From: Galeopsis tetrahit
Taxonomy: Eukaryota; Streptophyta; Magnoliopsida; Lamiales; Lamiaceae
Assembly: GCA_963675135.1 (NCBI GenBank)
Contig: OY776124.1
Span: 15,638,677-15,702,676, forward strand
Direction: 5' to 3'
DNA length: 64,000 nucleotides
In this document: piece by piece, positions 20,557 through 31,590 of the stretch
Layout: each line of letters opens with the position of its first letter
How positions within the stretch are numbered: position 1 is the stretch's first letter
The notes under the pieces: generated by a model
What the model was told of the DNA's origin: nothing
The model's input: the letters and a program-made list of their open reading frames with translations, nothing else
Database searches by the model: none
Made by a program: the position numbers and the translations under genes

Positions 20557-22400
20557 AGCTCTTTTCTGCAGTTCAAAATATCTCTTTAACTTCCCAATGT
20601 TATATATATAACATACGCATCATCTTCAAGTAGCAACCAGTTGTTACCAACATTAGCATTGCATACATTCAGAGATGAATTATTAAACATTGCAAACATC
20701 ATAATCAACTAATTAAATAATAATAGCAGGATAATTCAAAGATCATAATTGGTTTGGAAAACACATTTTTTTCCAAGAAAAATGAGTTAACTGTCATGTT
20801 AAAAGAAAGGTACTAATGATATGAAACAAAACTAGTGTCAACTAGTGGGAAAAAATATCTTCAAAATAGTAGTCAAGTGAAATGATAGCACCTGTCAAGA
20901 GAAACCAAATTAATCATTTTGCACATAAAACATAAAAAGCAGTTTTGTCATGTGTCCTTGTATCAGCTGAAGATAATATATCAAATTAATCACAAGACCT
21001 ATATCAAGTCTTCCACTGAAACTCGATTATGGTTATGTTAAGAACGATAAACACCAATCACTTACAGACATAAGAAACAGAGATTTCATTACAATATCTT
21101 TTCATTATGAAGTTGGGTACAAAGGGTATCAACCCATATAATGAAAAGGAAAAAATTCACAGCAACACTAGTTATGGAAAAACAGAGACTATGGGGCTTA
21201 GAAGCTGTTTTTAACAGCATAAAAGAGCTGTTTTTAAAAAAGATAAAAATAGAGAATGTCAGCAACAGACCCAAACCATCTACCTTAAGCCCTCCATTCC
21301 TCCAGTGAACACTCCCTCATTCCTTTAAATCTTGCCATGAACCAAGCTCTTATATTTAACGAGTATGTTATGTTATGCACAACAAATCTCATCTCAACAC
21401 CACTCATACATAAAGCACAGAAAGAACAATTTCTAATATTAAAATCAGTTTTCAGCTGTTAAAAACAACACTTCCTACTGTTACTCAAGGTATGTAATGT
21501 AAGCTAAAATTTATCTCAAACAAAAATCATACACCAAATTACTCAGGGTATGTAATGTAAGCTAAAATTTGTCTCAAACAAAAATCATACACCAAATATC
21601 AATCATAAATTAAGAGAAGAAATAAAATAACATCAATCATGCGTTAAGTCAAGGATTCCAAGAATTTTCTCATAATACTCCAGTTTTTTTGGTCTTATCT
21701 TGGAATTCACCCTAAATCATATTACTGGTTCCAGAATTATAAATCCAGATTATAGTTTATAATGAAATTAGGCGTTCTCACCAATACTGAACAATTGCAG
21801 ACGTTAGGGCTTATATTTTCGCGGACAAAATTATTAATCTTAATTACCTTCAGGAATGGTGATGAAGGGCAACAAATTAACAATCGATTGACAACACAAG
21901 CGTAACGTACCGTGATGAGGCCTTCAGAACCGTTGATTGACAATCGATCGATTGATAACGAACACTTTTCAGGAACCGTGAGGGCTTCGGGAACCAGGAA
22001 ACGTGAGGGCTTCGGGAACCAGGAAACGTGAGGGCTTCAAGAACGAAGGCTTTGGGAACCGATTAAGAAGAATATTCGTGCGTAGTCTTTGGGAAACAAA
22101 TTGGGAAGAATATTCGTGCGTAGACTTTGGGAACTGATTGAGAAGAATATCGTGCGGGCTTTGGAAAGATTAGGGTTGAAGAAGATTTTTTGAATTAATA
22201 AGGTTGAAGAAAGATTTTGAGCGTGATTAAATTTCCTACTCTGAACTAGGGCGCGAGTGTGAGAAGAGAGAGGGAATTAATTCTTATGCGAAAATTTGAG
22301 CGGTTTAATTATTTTGAGAGAATTAATTAGGCAACTTAATTTTGGTTAATTTTTGGATATGGAAGGAATTATTTAAGGCACGCGTCACTATAAATAAGTA
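20557..22400. other. CACTA-4 5' region without recognisable coding sequence
   Basis: This is where TNP2 and DUF4218 exons should lie in a complete element, but no such sequence is visible. It contains a duplicated segment of about 60 bp (near 21487 and 21547, GTATGTAATGTAAGCTAAAA) and, toward the terminus, short tandem repeats. Confidence 0.6.
21976..22043 (+). repeat. 25-bp tandem repeat near the CACTA-4 right end
   Basis: Nearly three copies of a 25-bp unit containing CGTGAGGGCTTCGGGAACCA. Looser copies (CTTTGGGAACCGATT, AGAATATTCGTGCG twice) follow to about 22160. Probably part of the subterminal region. Confidence 0.75.
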
Positions 22401-25400
22401 AATTATGATAGGGTCAAGTTAGGAATAATTTGTGACCCTTATTTAAACGCGTCTCTATGCAAGGGTCACTATATGGGATATTTTTTAGTAGTGTTTCATC
22501 AGTTAAGGCTTCTTTAGCACTCTTAGGTTCAATTTCAGATAAATGGCATTCAGCATTTACAACATTACACATAGAAGACATGCATATTGTTCTTACCACA
22601 TATACCTTATTTGATCTTACTCTTCCTCTTGTTTTCACTCCAACTGTAGCATCGCCTATGATCTGGTCAGAAGGATGACTTTTACCTATTCTTGAAGAAG
22701 GATTCGTTTTGGGAACATACTGATCATTCTGTGAATTTACAACTGACTGTTCTGTAGATGTTGACCCGGATGTGGTAACATTCGGTGTAACATTTCCAGA
22801 CTTCAGTGTATTCTCAGAATTGTCAGTGACCTGTGATACATATTCTTCATCTTTTTCATCTGTAAGACCTTTATCATCATCAAACACAACATTAACAGAT
22901 TCTTGAACAGTGTTAGTTCTAAGTTTATATACTCTATAAGCTTTACTATTTCTAGAATAACCTAAAAAGAAACCTTTATCACTTTTAGAATCAAACTTAT
23001 GAAGTTGATCCATATCATTCAGAATATAACACACACAACCAAATACATGAAAATATTTCACACTTGGTTTTTTGTTGTTCAAAATCTCATAATATATTTG
23101 ATTTGTGCCAGAACGAATAAAAACTCTATTAATAATATGGCATGCAGTATTCAATGCTTCTCCCCAAAATTTCTTAGCAAGACATTTGGAAGTAAGCATG
23201 ACTCTTGCCATTTCTTGTAAAGTTCTATTCTTTCTTTCAACAATTCCATTTTGTTGTGGAGTTTTAGGAGATGAATATTCTTGCAAGATACTCTTTTTAT
23301 CACAAAAATCATTAAACATGTTGTTTTCAAATTCCCTACCATGATCAGTTCTAATACGACCAACTTTCAAGTTAAACACATTTTTGAACCTCTTATAAAG
23401 AATTTTAAATGCAGCAAATGCTTCAGATTTGTCTTTCAAAGACTCTACCCAGGTATATCTAGAAAAATCATCTACCACAACTAAAGAATACCTCTTTCCT
23501 CCAATGCTTTCAGTTTCCATAGGACCCATCAAATCCATGTGCAGCAATTCAAAGCATCGATGTGTAGAACAATGTGACAGCATTTTATGCGGCATTCTTA
23601 CCTTCTTACCTTTTTGGCATGGTCCACATACAGTGGTATTGTGAAACCTCAGTTTTGGAATTCCTTTTACTGCATCTGTAATTTGCATGTAATTTGCATT
23701 TTTCATTGCTCTGTAATTTGCATGACCCAATCTTTGATGCCATAGAATATTTTCATCATGTTTTGACAAGTTACACATATTTGTTCCAATAAGATAACAA
23801 TTATCAGCTGACCTAGTACCAGTCATGACATAAACTTCATCTTTATTAAGAACATAACATGAATCTTTGTCAAATTTCACATGCAAATTATCATCACAAA
23901 GTTGGCTAATGCTAATCAAATTTGCAAGTAAGCCATCAACATGCAAGACATTTTTAAGCTTAGGAAAACCTTCAACATTCAAAGTTCCTTTACCAACAAT
24001 CTTTCCTTTAGAACCACCTCCATATGTAACACTACCACTATTCAAGGTCACATAATCAGATAAGAAGTCTATACGACCTGTCATATGTCTAGAGCAACCA
24101 CTATCAAAGTACCATAAATCAGGTAAACATGCTTTTAAGAAGGTATGAACAACATTACATGTAGCTTTAGGTTTCCATTCAGATTTCAGGAACTGTTTAC
24201 CAGGAAGTGACAGTTTTTCATGCAGCATTTTCAAGTTTTTATGTTCTTCAAACCATTTTATACAGTAAGGACGAATATGACCAACTTTGAAACAGAAATG
24301 ACAGATATACTTTCTTTTAACTTTGTGAAAATCTGATTGTACAGATGTTACACCAGATGTGTCAACATTTGCCTTCACAAATTTCATAGGTTTTCTAAAA
24401 TTATTAGAAATAGAAGCAGTAGTACCATCATAACCTAAACCATGATTATTAGACATACCAGTAGCTATATCATTATTTACCTCAAAAGCACTCTTGGAAT
24501 ATTTCTTGAAACATAAAGTGGAATCTATCAGTTTCTCCTTTAAGTTACAGATTTCCAGATCTCTTTTGGTAAGTATAACTTCTAGCTTGGTGAATGTGTC
24601 TTTCAGATCCTCATTCTCTTTATTAAAGGAATTAAGAGTGAGTTTCTGATTGTTTCAATCATCTAATAACTTTTGGTATGCATTGTCATCAATCCTTTTT
24701 CCTGCATCATCAACCAAACCATTAAAACAGTTCAAATCTGGGTGACTCTGTTTTGATGTTGCTGTAGATGTTGAAGCATCAGGTACAACATCAGAATTTG
24801 TTTCATCCAGATCATCATCTGAGGAATCATTATAATCAATTATGGTAAAATTAGAATATTCATTCTCATTTAAGTCATCAAGATCATCATCAGAATCATC
24901 ACTCAAGGTAGCACTAAAATTCAGTTTTTGCTTAAGTCTAGTATTGACACATTCATTTGCATAATGGCCATAACCAGAACAAGCATTACATTGAACTGAT
25001 TTTCGAAATTCAGGATCATACCTTGGTTTACCTTCACTTTTTGATGGTCTTGGTGTGAATTGACCTTTCCTCCTTTCTGGTTGAGGTGTTGATGTGTTGA
25101 TTTGAATCTTAGGCTGAATGTTACTAGATTTGTTCACAGATTTCTTAAGAAACTTATTAAAGTGCTTAGTGAGCAAGGCAATGTTGTTTGGATCCTTGAG
25201 GCATTTATCAAACAATTTTTCATCCGAATCAACTTCAGTAATGATAGGTTGAATCTTATATTTGTTTGAAGTTTCACCTCTAAAAACCACAACTTTCTTA
25301 TCATCATTAGTTTCATCAACTTGATTAGTGTTTATCTCATACATTCTAAGGATACTCACTAATTCATTTTGACTTAACTTATCCGTATCTTTTGCCTCTT

Positions 25401-26025
25401 CAATAGCACAAATTTTAGCATCAAATCTCTTAGGAACAGATCTTAATATCTTATGAATTACTCTAACATTAGAAATAGGGTCACCAAGAGAATGTGATTC
25501 ATTGATTATCTCACTTAACCTTTCATTGTAGGATGAAATTGTTTTATCTTCCTTCATTTAGAGATTCTCAAATTTTGTTCTCAACATTCGAAGCTTAGTC
25601 CTTCGAACACTATCTGAACCCTCACAATGCTCTTGTAACCTGTCCCATGCATCTTTAGAAGTAGAACAGTTAGATATAATTTTAAACATTGAAACATCAA
25701 CAGAAGTAAAAATAGCATTTAAAGCTTTAGAATTGTATCCTGCTGGTGTTATTTCATCAGTCGTCCAGTCGAATTCTCTCTTGAGTTAAACTTCACCATT
25801 TGCATCTGCTGGTCTCTTTGGAGCTTCCCAGCCTGTAAGTACAGTCTTCCAAGCATGTTCATCAATCGACTTGATGTACATACGCATCTTAGGCTTCCAA
25901 TAAGCATAATTCGAACCATCTAAAACGGGTGGCCTAAGTGCCGTGGATATGTGATGTGTTTCCATTGCTAATATAAACTAAATACACACTTGACCAAAGA
26001 TCTAACCTAGTGTCGTCTGGTATCC

Positions 26026-26038
26026 GCTCTGATACCAA
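26026..26038 (-). other. Copia-1 primer binding site
   Basis: Minus-strand TTGGTATCAGAGC, complementary to the initiator Met-tRNA 3' end, one base inside the 5' LTR border at 26040. Identical to the Copia-2 site at 57175-57187. Confidence 0.9.
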
Positions 26039-26039
26039 C

Positions 26040-26888
26040 TGAAAGTGTGTGGTGTATGAAGTGTTTAAGTTTAAGTAGATTAATGATGTACTAAATGTTG
26101 GGACAAATTGTACAACACTGACTCTAACAGGATATCAGAAATAAAGATACACATCGGAAGACTTGAAACACTAAAAACAAACGAGACACAATGGAAATAT
26201 TTTTCACATAGATTTTATAAATAAAAATCTATGCGAGCCTTACAGCGAAATATCAATACTTATCTTCAAGTACAAATGTTGTGTGAAATGTTACAACAAT
26301 AACCTTCACAACTAAAACTATAAATGAGGAAGGTGCCCAGTTTTGAAAACGAACTAAGTGTATAAAATTACACACTGTCGAAATGCTAGTCTATCTATGA
26401 TTACACTCTCGATAGATAAGAAAAGCACACAGCCATACGGGTGGGATACTTCGTATGATCTAAAATGTATAACTACTGGCCACAATTCCTAACAGGGATG
26501 AACGCTCGGTCTAGGATATTGATCGAATAGAATACACTGAATTGTGGAGCCTTCCTTCGGTATTTATAGAGTAGGATGCGAATTCTAGAGGCTTCCAAAA
26601 TTGAGGTCATATTTTTTAGGAACTCAACTTCCATGGTCTTTCTAGATCCTTCTTGTATGCTCTAGGTCGTTCTAAAAGGTTCCAGGCTGGTCTAGCATGT
26701 TCTGCAATGTTCTAGAGTCTTCCAGGTTCCAGATCCTTGTAGAAGCTTCTAGATCCTGCCAGAAATGCAACAACATGTAGATCAACATTTAATGTAGCAT
26801 TTCAGAAAAGACTTAGAAAAAATCTCGGAAGGTAAAATTAAGATGTTGTTGATAATGTTAAGGCATTTAAGAGTTAACAACATCTACA
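26040..26888 (-). repeat. Copia-1 5' LTR
   Basis: 849 bp, pair of 8831-9683. On the minus strand TATAAATA (26568-26561) is a good TATA box. Upstream are degenerate GAA/TTC arrays related to the heat-shock-element cluster in the Copia-2 LTR, but with changed bases in the trimers. The flanking target duplication AATTG is at 26889-26893. Confidence 0.93.
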
Positions 26889-27455
26889 AATTGGTATAAA
26901 TAATTTCGACAGGTTGTTTTATACGTATGTGAATCAATCACTTACCGTTGGGGTCGGGTGATAATCCTTTAAGCTCGAACAAAGTATCCACATCCGAAAA
27001 AGAATCTTTTATTACGTTATCTAAATTCGTGGAATCTTTCACTACATCCTATAAATCAACTAAAGCAGACACTACGATCTCTAAATCAATTGAATCAGGC
27101 ACTATGATCTCTAAATCAATTGAATCGGGCACTACCGTCTCCACTTCCAACGAATCTGGCTCTATGACTTTGTTCGAGATGGAGGAATCGAATTTAGGAG
27201 AAGAGGAATATTTGCCCATCGTTGGGAGAGACATATCAGATTAGCGATTAAAGAGATATGAATAATATTTAAAGATGAAAATCTTAAAAATATTATCCCT
27301 AATATTTTATATATAGATAATTTTAAGCAGTAGAGATAGATTTTTCGGTCCCAAATCAGGCAGTTGTGTTTAGAGACCGATTTTTGCGGTCTCAAATTGG
27401 TATCAAATAAAGTTGTTTATTTTTAGAGATCGATTTTAGCGGTCTCTGAACACTC
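26889..27455 (-). mobile_element. CACTA-3 right part with a decayed exon
   Basis: This continues the element that starts at 8443. A minus-strand first exon runs from ATG 27234 (MSLPTMGKYSSS) to a GTAAGTGA donor next to 26943. It contains repeated peptide units of the form VPDSIDLEI and an in-frame stop at about 27049. Subterminal repeats (AGAGACCGATTTTTGCGGTCTC) follow at 27330-27450. The expected terminal TTTTTGTAGTG is missing, so the end is lost near 27455. Without Copia-1 the remnant is only about 1 kb, a deletion derivative. Confidence 0.65.
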
Positions 27456-28254
27456 CGGAAGAAAGACCAGCCCACGCCCCATTCTTGCGAATAAATAGCC
27501 CATATATATCACATGTCATTCTCTTAATTTTAACCCACAAACCAGCTTCTAAATAGGTCATTCCTTGATTTTTCTCTCCAATATCAGTTTGAAGATTGCG
27601 TTTCGAATTCAACGTAAGGTTTCTCATTCCCTCTTCGTTTAAATTAATGTTTTCTCATATTTCTCAAATTAATTAATTTATGAAGTGTTCACATTATGAT
27701 AATTTTCTTTTAATGTATATTACATCATATAATTAATATATGTGTATAATAGTAGTAAATAATATAGACCAGGGACAGTATTATCTTCATAAATCAAATA
27801 CTAGCACTAATTAAAGTTATTTATTCGGAAAAGTATCATGATCATCTTCAAATTACTAATAAATTGGAACGACTATGAAACATGCTGATGTCGACCCATA
27901 TTTCATCAAACACCAAATATACACCTTTATTTTTCCGATAATTTATTTATCTTCGATTTAATTGATTTTTCCGCTTAAAAAATTTAAGTTCTTAATTATG
28001 TTTAACTGTTTCTCGTGAGTATAAATTATACTCTTAAAGTGAATCATACATCATAATTCTTGATATAATGATTGTTATTCGAATTATGTTTTAAAGTAAA
28101 ATAATTGTCAAATATTAAAATAAACAATGTAAAAAAATCACGATTGAATCGGAATGACGTCGGTATCAAATGATTGTTATATGGCAATATCTATCTTATA
28201 TACATATGTTAATTATATATTTCCTTAAAATTTTGATTATAAATGAAACTATCG
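27456..28254. other. Non-coding AT-rich interval
   Basis: No gene or repeat border recognised. Confidence 0.4.
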
Positions 28255-28452
28255 GATCGTCGGTGGATGTATTATACTCCTTGATTCATTTATGGAAGTA
28301 CGAACAATGAATTTTACAATCAAGTTCGCAAATTCATTGATTTTGCGAAGATGAGGCCACAATATATGTTTAACGATAAAATCAAGTGTACGTGTACTTT
28401 GAAGAAATGTCGGAATAAAACATTTAAAAGTGTTGAGGAAATGTCGGAATAA
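28255..28452 (+). pseudogene. Relic of a CACTA transposase N-terminal (transposase-associated) domain
   Basis: The plus-strand frame from 28255 begins DRRWMYYTP, then a stop (TGA at about 28282), then FIYGSTNNEFYNQV, RKFIDFAKMRPQYM and KCTCTLKKCRNKTFKSVEE before a stop at 28452. This matches the transposase-associated domain that starts CACTA TNP2 proteins. The CACTA-2 protein has NSEFYNELVSFVEFAKLHPH and CPCNAKKCQNKIFKSIDE at the same place. No other part of a transposase is found nearby, so it is an isolated, decayed exon. Confidence 0.75.
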
Positions 28453-29278
28453 CTATTAGTTTTAAATAATTATTAATATTATTTTGGACTTTTTAAAGTA
28501 ACATTGATTTTTTTACAATTAATTTAATATTTTTTATCAATTAATATATGTGAAATAATTTAACAAACGAAGCTTTGAAAATTTATTACTTATATCATAT
28601 ACAATAAAGAAATTAATTATATATGTATATAATTAATTTTAAAAGTTACACAAGACAATTACTTGTCAAAGTGGTAGGTGACAATTACACAACATAATTA
28701 TAAGTTCACAAGAAAACCAAAAATCTAATCAAATCAAACCCTCTCACATGTATGTATAAAATGAAATAGAGACTTATATAGAGGCGGTGGAAAGTGCTCA
28801 TAACCCTTCTCTCGACGGGTAAAACTCTTCTGCAACTTCATGGTTCCAAAACTCACGAGGAGGCCAGGTTTCACAATTTGGAGATTTTGGGACTTTATAT
28901 GCCGTTTTGAGTTTTGTTTTATGAGTTTTTGAGTTTTTGGGATTCATGATTTTGAAGAGAATTTGGGAGGGGCAATTTTGAGTGTGAGATTGTGTGCGCG
29001 ATTTTGGGAGGGGAGTTTTTGGGTGTGAGATTATGTGCGCGATTCTGTTTGCAATTTTGGGAGGGGCGATTCTGTTTATGATTTTGATTTTAATTCTGTT
29101 CATTTCTTGAATTTTTTAATTCTTTTAATTTTAATTTTGAGTTGCATTGTTGGCATTTTTTATGGTTTAATTTTAATTATTTTTTATACATGTGGCGCCA
29201 TGTGGCCCCATGTCACAAAACTCACCGGCCGCCCCAATTTAAAATACACATTCCCGTGAAAATTTAAATTTTTCGGTA
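28453..29278. other. Non-coding interval with a short G-rich tandem repeat
   Basis: 28960-29062 holds about 2.5 copies of a unit with TTTTGGGAGGGG and GTGTGAGATTGTGTGCGCGATT. An open frame on the minus strand here is only a translation of that repeat. Nothing else recognised. Confidence 0.5.
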
Positions 29279-29362
29279 AAAGGAAGTAAATTGGATCAAA
29301 AAGGATGTAAATTGGACCAATAAGGATGTAAATTGGATCAAAAAGGAAGTAAATTGGATCAA
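29279..29362 (+). repeat. 21-bp tandem repeat, four copies
   Basis: Unit AAAAAGGATGTAAATTGGATC with GGAAGT/GGATGT variants, four consecutive copies. No coding role seen. Confidence 0.85.
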
Positions 29363-30871
29363 AAACATAATACTTAAAGGATATCAAATGGAATAGTCCT
29401 AAATTACAGGACGTAAAATGAAATTTTCCCCATATTTTAATGAAGGGTCTGGCTATATACCCCTCCAGCTTTGTTAAGTATACTTCCCCTATAGATGTAT
29501 CCCATTAAAGTGCCTTATATTAAATATACCCTACGAAATGTCTAATATAACCTTTTCTTTCAAAATTGTTCATGATAAATCTACCCCATAAAACCCTAAT
29601 TTGTCCACTTTCTCCCCACTCCTCCCACCCCTTCCTCTTTCCATTTAACCCAGTGCCGTTGCCCATCGTCCCCCATTACGCAGTCCATATCGTCCCCATG
29701 ACGCCGTCCATCGTCCCCCATGAGACATTTTTCAAATAAAGTGAAAGTTACGGTACGTAAATAAATTTTTTCTCGATTATCCCTCTTCATGATGATCTTC
29801 TCCAGAAATTTGTCCTAAAGTTTTACAAATCTATTTATTTGTTCATTCTTCTGTAACCCATTCTCATGCAATCTATGATTTCCTTAATTCTATGACCTCG
29901 ATATACTACAGTGAAGGAGGTCGTGGTTTATGCAACTGGCCGGGCTCCTTACAACAATGTAGACCCTAATCGCACGCACATACACAATCATTTATAGAGA
30001 ATTCCTAGATGTTAGCATCCATTAAAGGAGGATCAAGACATATATAGGAATTTATTAATTGTATTAATAAATGCGAGAAAAAAAGAATCAAGACATATAT
30101 AGGAATTTATAAAATAATTCTATAACCAACAAACGCGTTTATTGTTGAACCTTGAAGATGATCTGCGGGAGAAAATTCACATTTAGGACATGTTAGTATC
30201 AAGAATCATCCTGCGGACGTGTTCAATTTTAGCCTTGTATTTTTAATGAGGGAAAATGCAATTTGTTGTCCTGTAAGTTACACCCTTTTTTGCTTTTGGT
30301 CCTTTTCGCACTTTGATTTTGATCCTGTAGCTTAAATATTTTTGGATTTTTTTTCCGGCAACACATGTAATCTTTAACTGCTTATGCATTCACAACACAA
30401 GACTTTACTACTCAAGCTGCATTATATGCAACCTGCTACTTCAGATCACCTTTCTGGCCAAATCCGACGTGGCAATTATTACTATTACTTTTGTTAATTC
30501 ATATCCATGTGGCAAAATATATATACAATATATCATGAAAATAACAAAAAATTAACACTATACATTATTAAAATAAGCTTTTATGCGTTCGTTCGTGCGT
30601 GCGTGAATGCTTACGTGCGAAGAAAGAAGAAATGGTTTGGTGGTGAAGGTTCCAATGCAGTTTTAATCCCAGTGTTAGCTCTTTAGACACAACACCTGCC
30701 CCCATCATCTTATTTGTGCACTATTCGTGTGCTTTCATCTGATTATATATCCCTCTTCATGAATCTTTTTAACCTCAGTGGAAACAGGTGGTTACTATTC
30801 CTATGAAAAGGCCTGGAGTACTATATTCTGCAATGAGGTTCCTGACAACATGTGTATGTAGTCCCTATATG
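29363..30871. other. Non-coding duplicated DNA
   Basis: No gene recognised. From about 29960 it contains a segment (ACCCTAATCGCACGCACA ... GAGAATTCCTAGATGTT) that recurs near 31790, 32973, 35380 and 43860. A second segment near 30585 (GTGCGTGCGTGAATGCTTACG, GGTGAAGGTTCCAATGCAG) recurs near 34165 and 43030. These mark repeated local duplication. Confidence 0.6.
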
Positions 30872-31590
30872 TTAGGGTTTCTCAGAGGACGAAAAAAATG
30901 ATGTTTTATTTACCCAAATTAAAAACATTGTTGACTCCGTCTTAATTTTTTCCGCAAGACCAGCTTTTGGCTCAATGCAAGAAACACTCATATCCATAAT
31001 CTGAATTGCTGCATCAGGAGCTCTCACAATGTGTACCTTAATTTGGCAAGGTGCCATCAATTTGAAAATTATTATTTCTCACCTTTTAATCTCGTGCAAA
31101 AATGAAAAGGTCCTCCACCCCCCACTTAAGCCATAGCTCGCCAGTGTGAAAGTTGTTTCATGCTCTTTTCCCAATTCATCCACCAAAACAATTGTGGAAT
31201 TATCGTTGGGCAAATAGAGTTTGCAGAACCCTAGGTATATGCATCCAAAACCTCCCCTCAACGTTCGATGGGAGCATGAGCTTTACAAAACGAGGAATGT
31301 CATTTTGTAAACTAGCAAGAATTCTTTTGGTTTCATCTAGTACAAAACACTATGCTAAAATGTCGTCGTATAAGTCCTTAGGCTTGGTCCTCTTCTTTAC
31401 TCCATTGATTCCCGATTTCTTAGAACTATCTAACGCCTTGCTTTTAATCTCTTTAGGTGTACTGTGTTCCCTCACTTCGTCTTACTTTTCTTAGTCGAGG
31501 ATAATAAGCTGGATCATTATCAATCTCCCAGTCACATTGTTCTTATTTTAGTTTCTTTGCCTCCATTGCCTATTTTCTCTCTCTTCAACT
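30872..31590 (-). pseudogene. B3-domain (REM-like) gene fragment, copy A
   Basis: Minus strand. 31370-31270 encodes PRFVKLMLPSNVEGRFWMHIPR. After a frameshift, 31230-31079 gives FCKLYLPNDNSTIVLVDE, TTFTLASYGLSGGWRTFSFLHEI and a TGA where copy B has Gly. 31075-30950 continues IIIFKLMAPCQIKVHIVRAP. Together these are the main strands of a plant B3 DNA-binding domain (LP...LVDE.G......GLSGGWR.F...H.I..G...IF.L....FKV.IVRA). Upstream sequence to 31590 (minus-strand ATGGAGGCAAAGAAACTAAA, with early stops) may be the gene's start. It is clearly broken. Confidence 0.75.

Larger units (their letters stand above)
14981..22493 (-). mobile_element. CACTA-4: 7.5-kb CACTA element nested in Copia-1 reverse transcriptase
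   Basis: The ends are CACTACTACAAAAATGGGC at 14981 and, from the other side, CACTACTAAAAAATATCCC ending at 22493. It is flanked by a TTT target duplication (14978-14980 and 22494-22496). Excising the element and one TTT restores the Copia reading frame across the site (ALTDEN, then INVMHEEL). Subterminal repeats at the left are GTGACGC-type motifs; at the right they include GGGTCACTAT and GCGTCTCTA. It carries a Transposase_24-type gene and a DUF4216 gene but no TNP2 core, so it is probably a non-autonomous derivative. Confidence 0.92.
13509..25965 (-). pseudogene. Copia-1 gag-pol, inactivated and split by CACTA-4
   Basis: The start is ATG 25965 (METHHIS, as in Copia-2) and the frame would end at 13509. 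Gag has TAA codons at about 25789 and 25558 and a TGA at about 24652, each where Copia-2 has a sense codon (Gln, Arg, Trp). 24652-22494 holds a second CCHC knuckle, the protease motif DSGCSRHMTG, the GAG-pre-integrase LWHQRLGH and the integrase core. CACTA-4 then interrupts the start of the reverse transcriptase at 22493/14981. Reverse transcriptase (AFLNG, YGLKQAPRAWY, YVDD) resumes at 14980. Near 14110 a deletion and frameshift destroy the junction before RNase H, whose YSDADWAGD and TAESEY motifs follow at 14010-13820. It cannot make a full polyprotein. Confidence 0.92.
8831..26888 (-). mobile_element. Copia-1: Sirevirus-like Ty1/Copia element with nested CACTA-4
   Basis: Paired LTRs lie at 8831-9683 and 26040-26888, with a 5-bp target duplication AATTG (8826-8830 and 26889-26893). 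On the minus strand the order is LTR, Met-tRNA primer site, gag-pol, paired direct repeat, a second long ORF, polypurine tract, LTR. This matches the Sirevirus (SIRE) Copia plan. Removing CACTA-4 (7.5 kb) leaves about 10.5 kb. By eye the two LTRs differ at about 25 positions plus a small indel, roughly 3 percent. The element is dead: nonsense codons, an indel region at about 14110 and the CACTA insertion in the reverse transcriptase. Confidence 0.93.

Noticed and set aside
28798..29103. Minus-strand frame of about 100 codons
   Set aside because: Translation of a short G-rich tandem repeat; low complexity with no domain.
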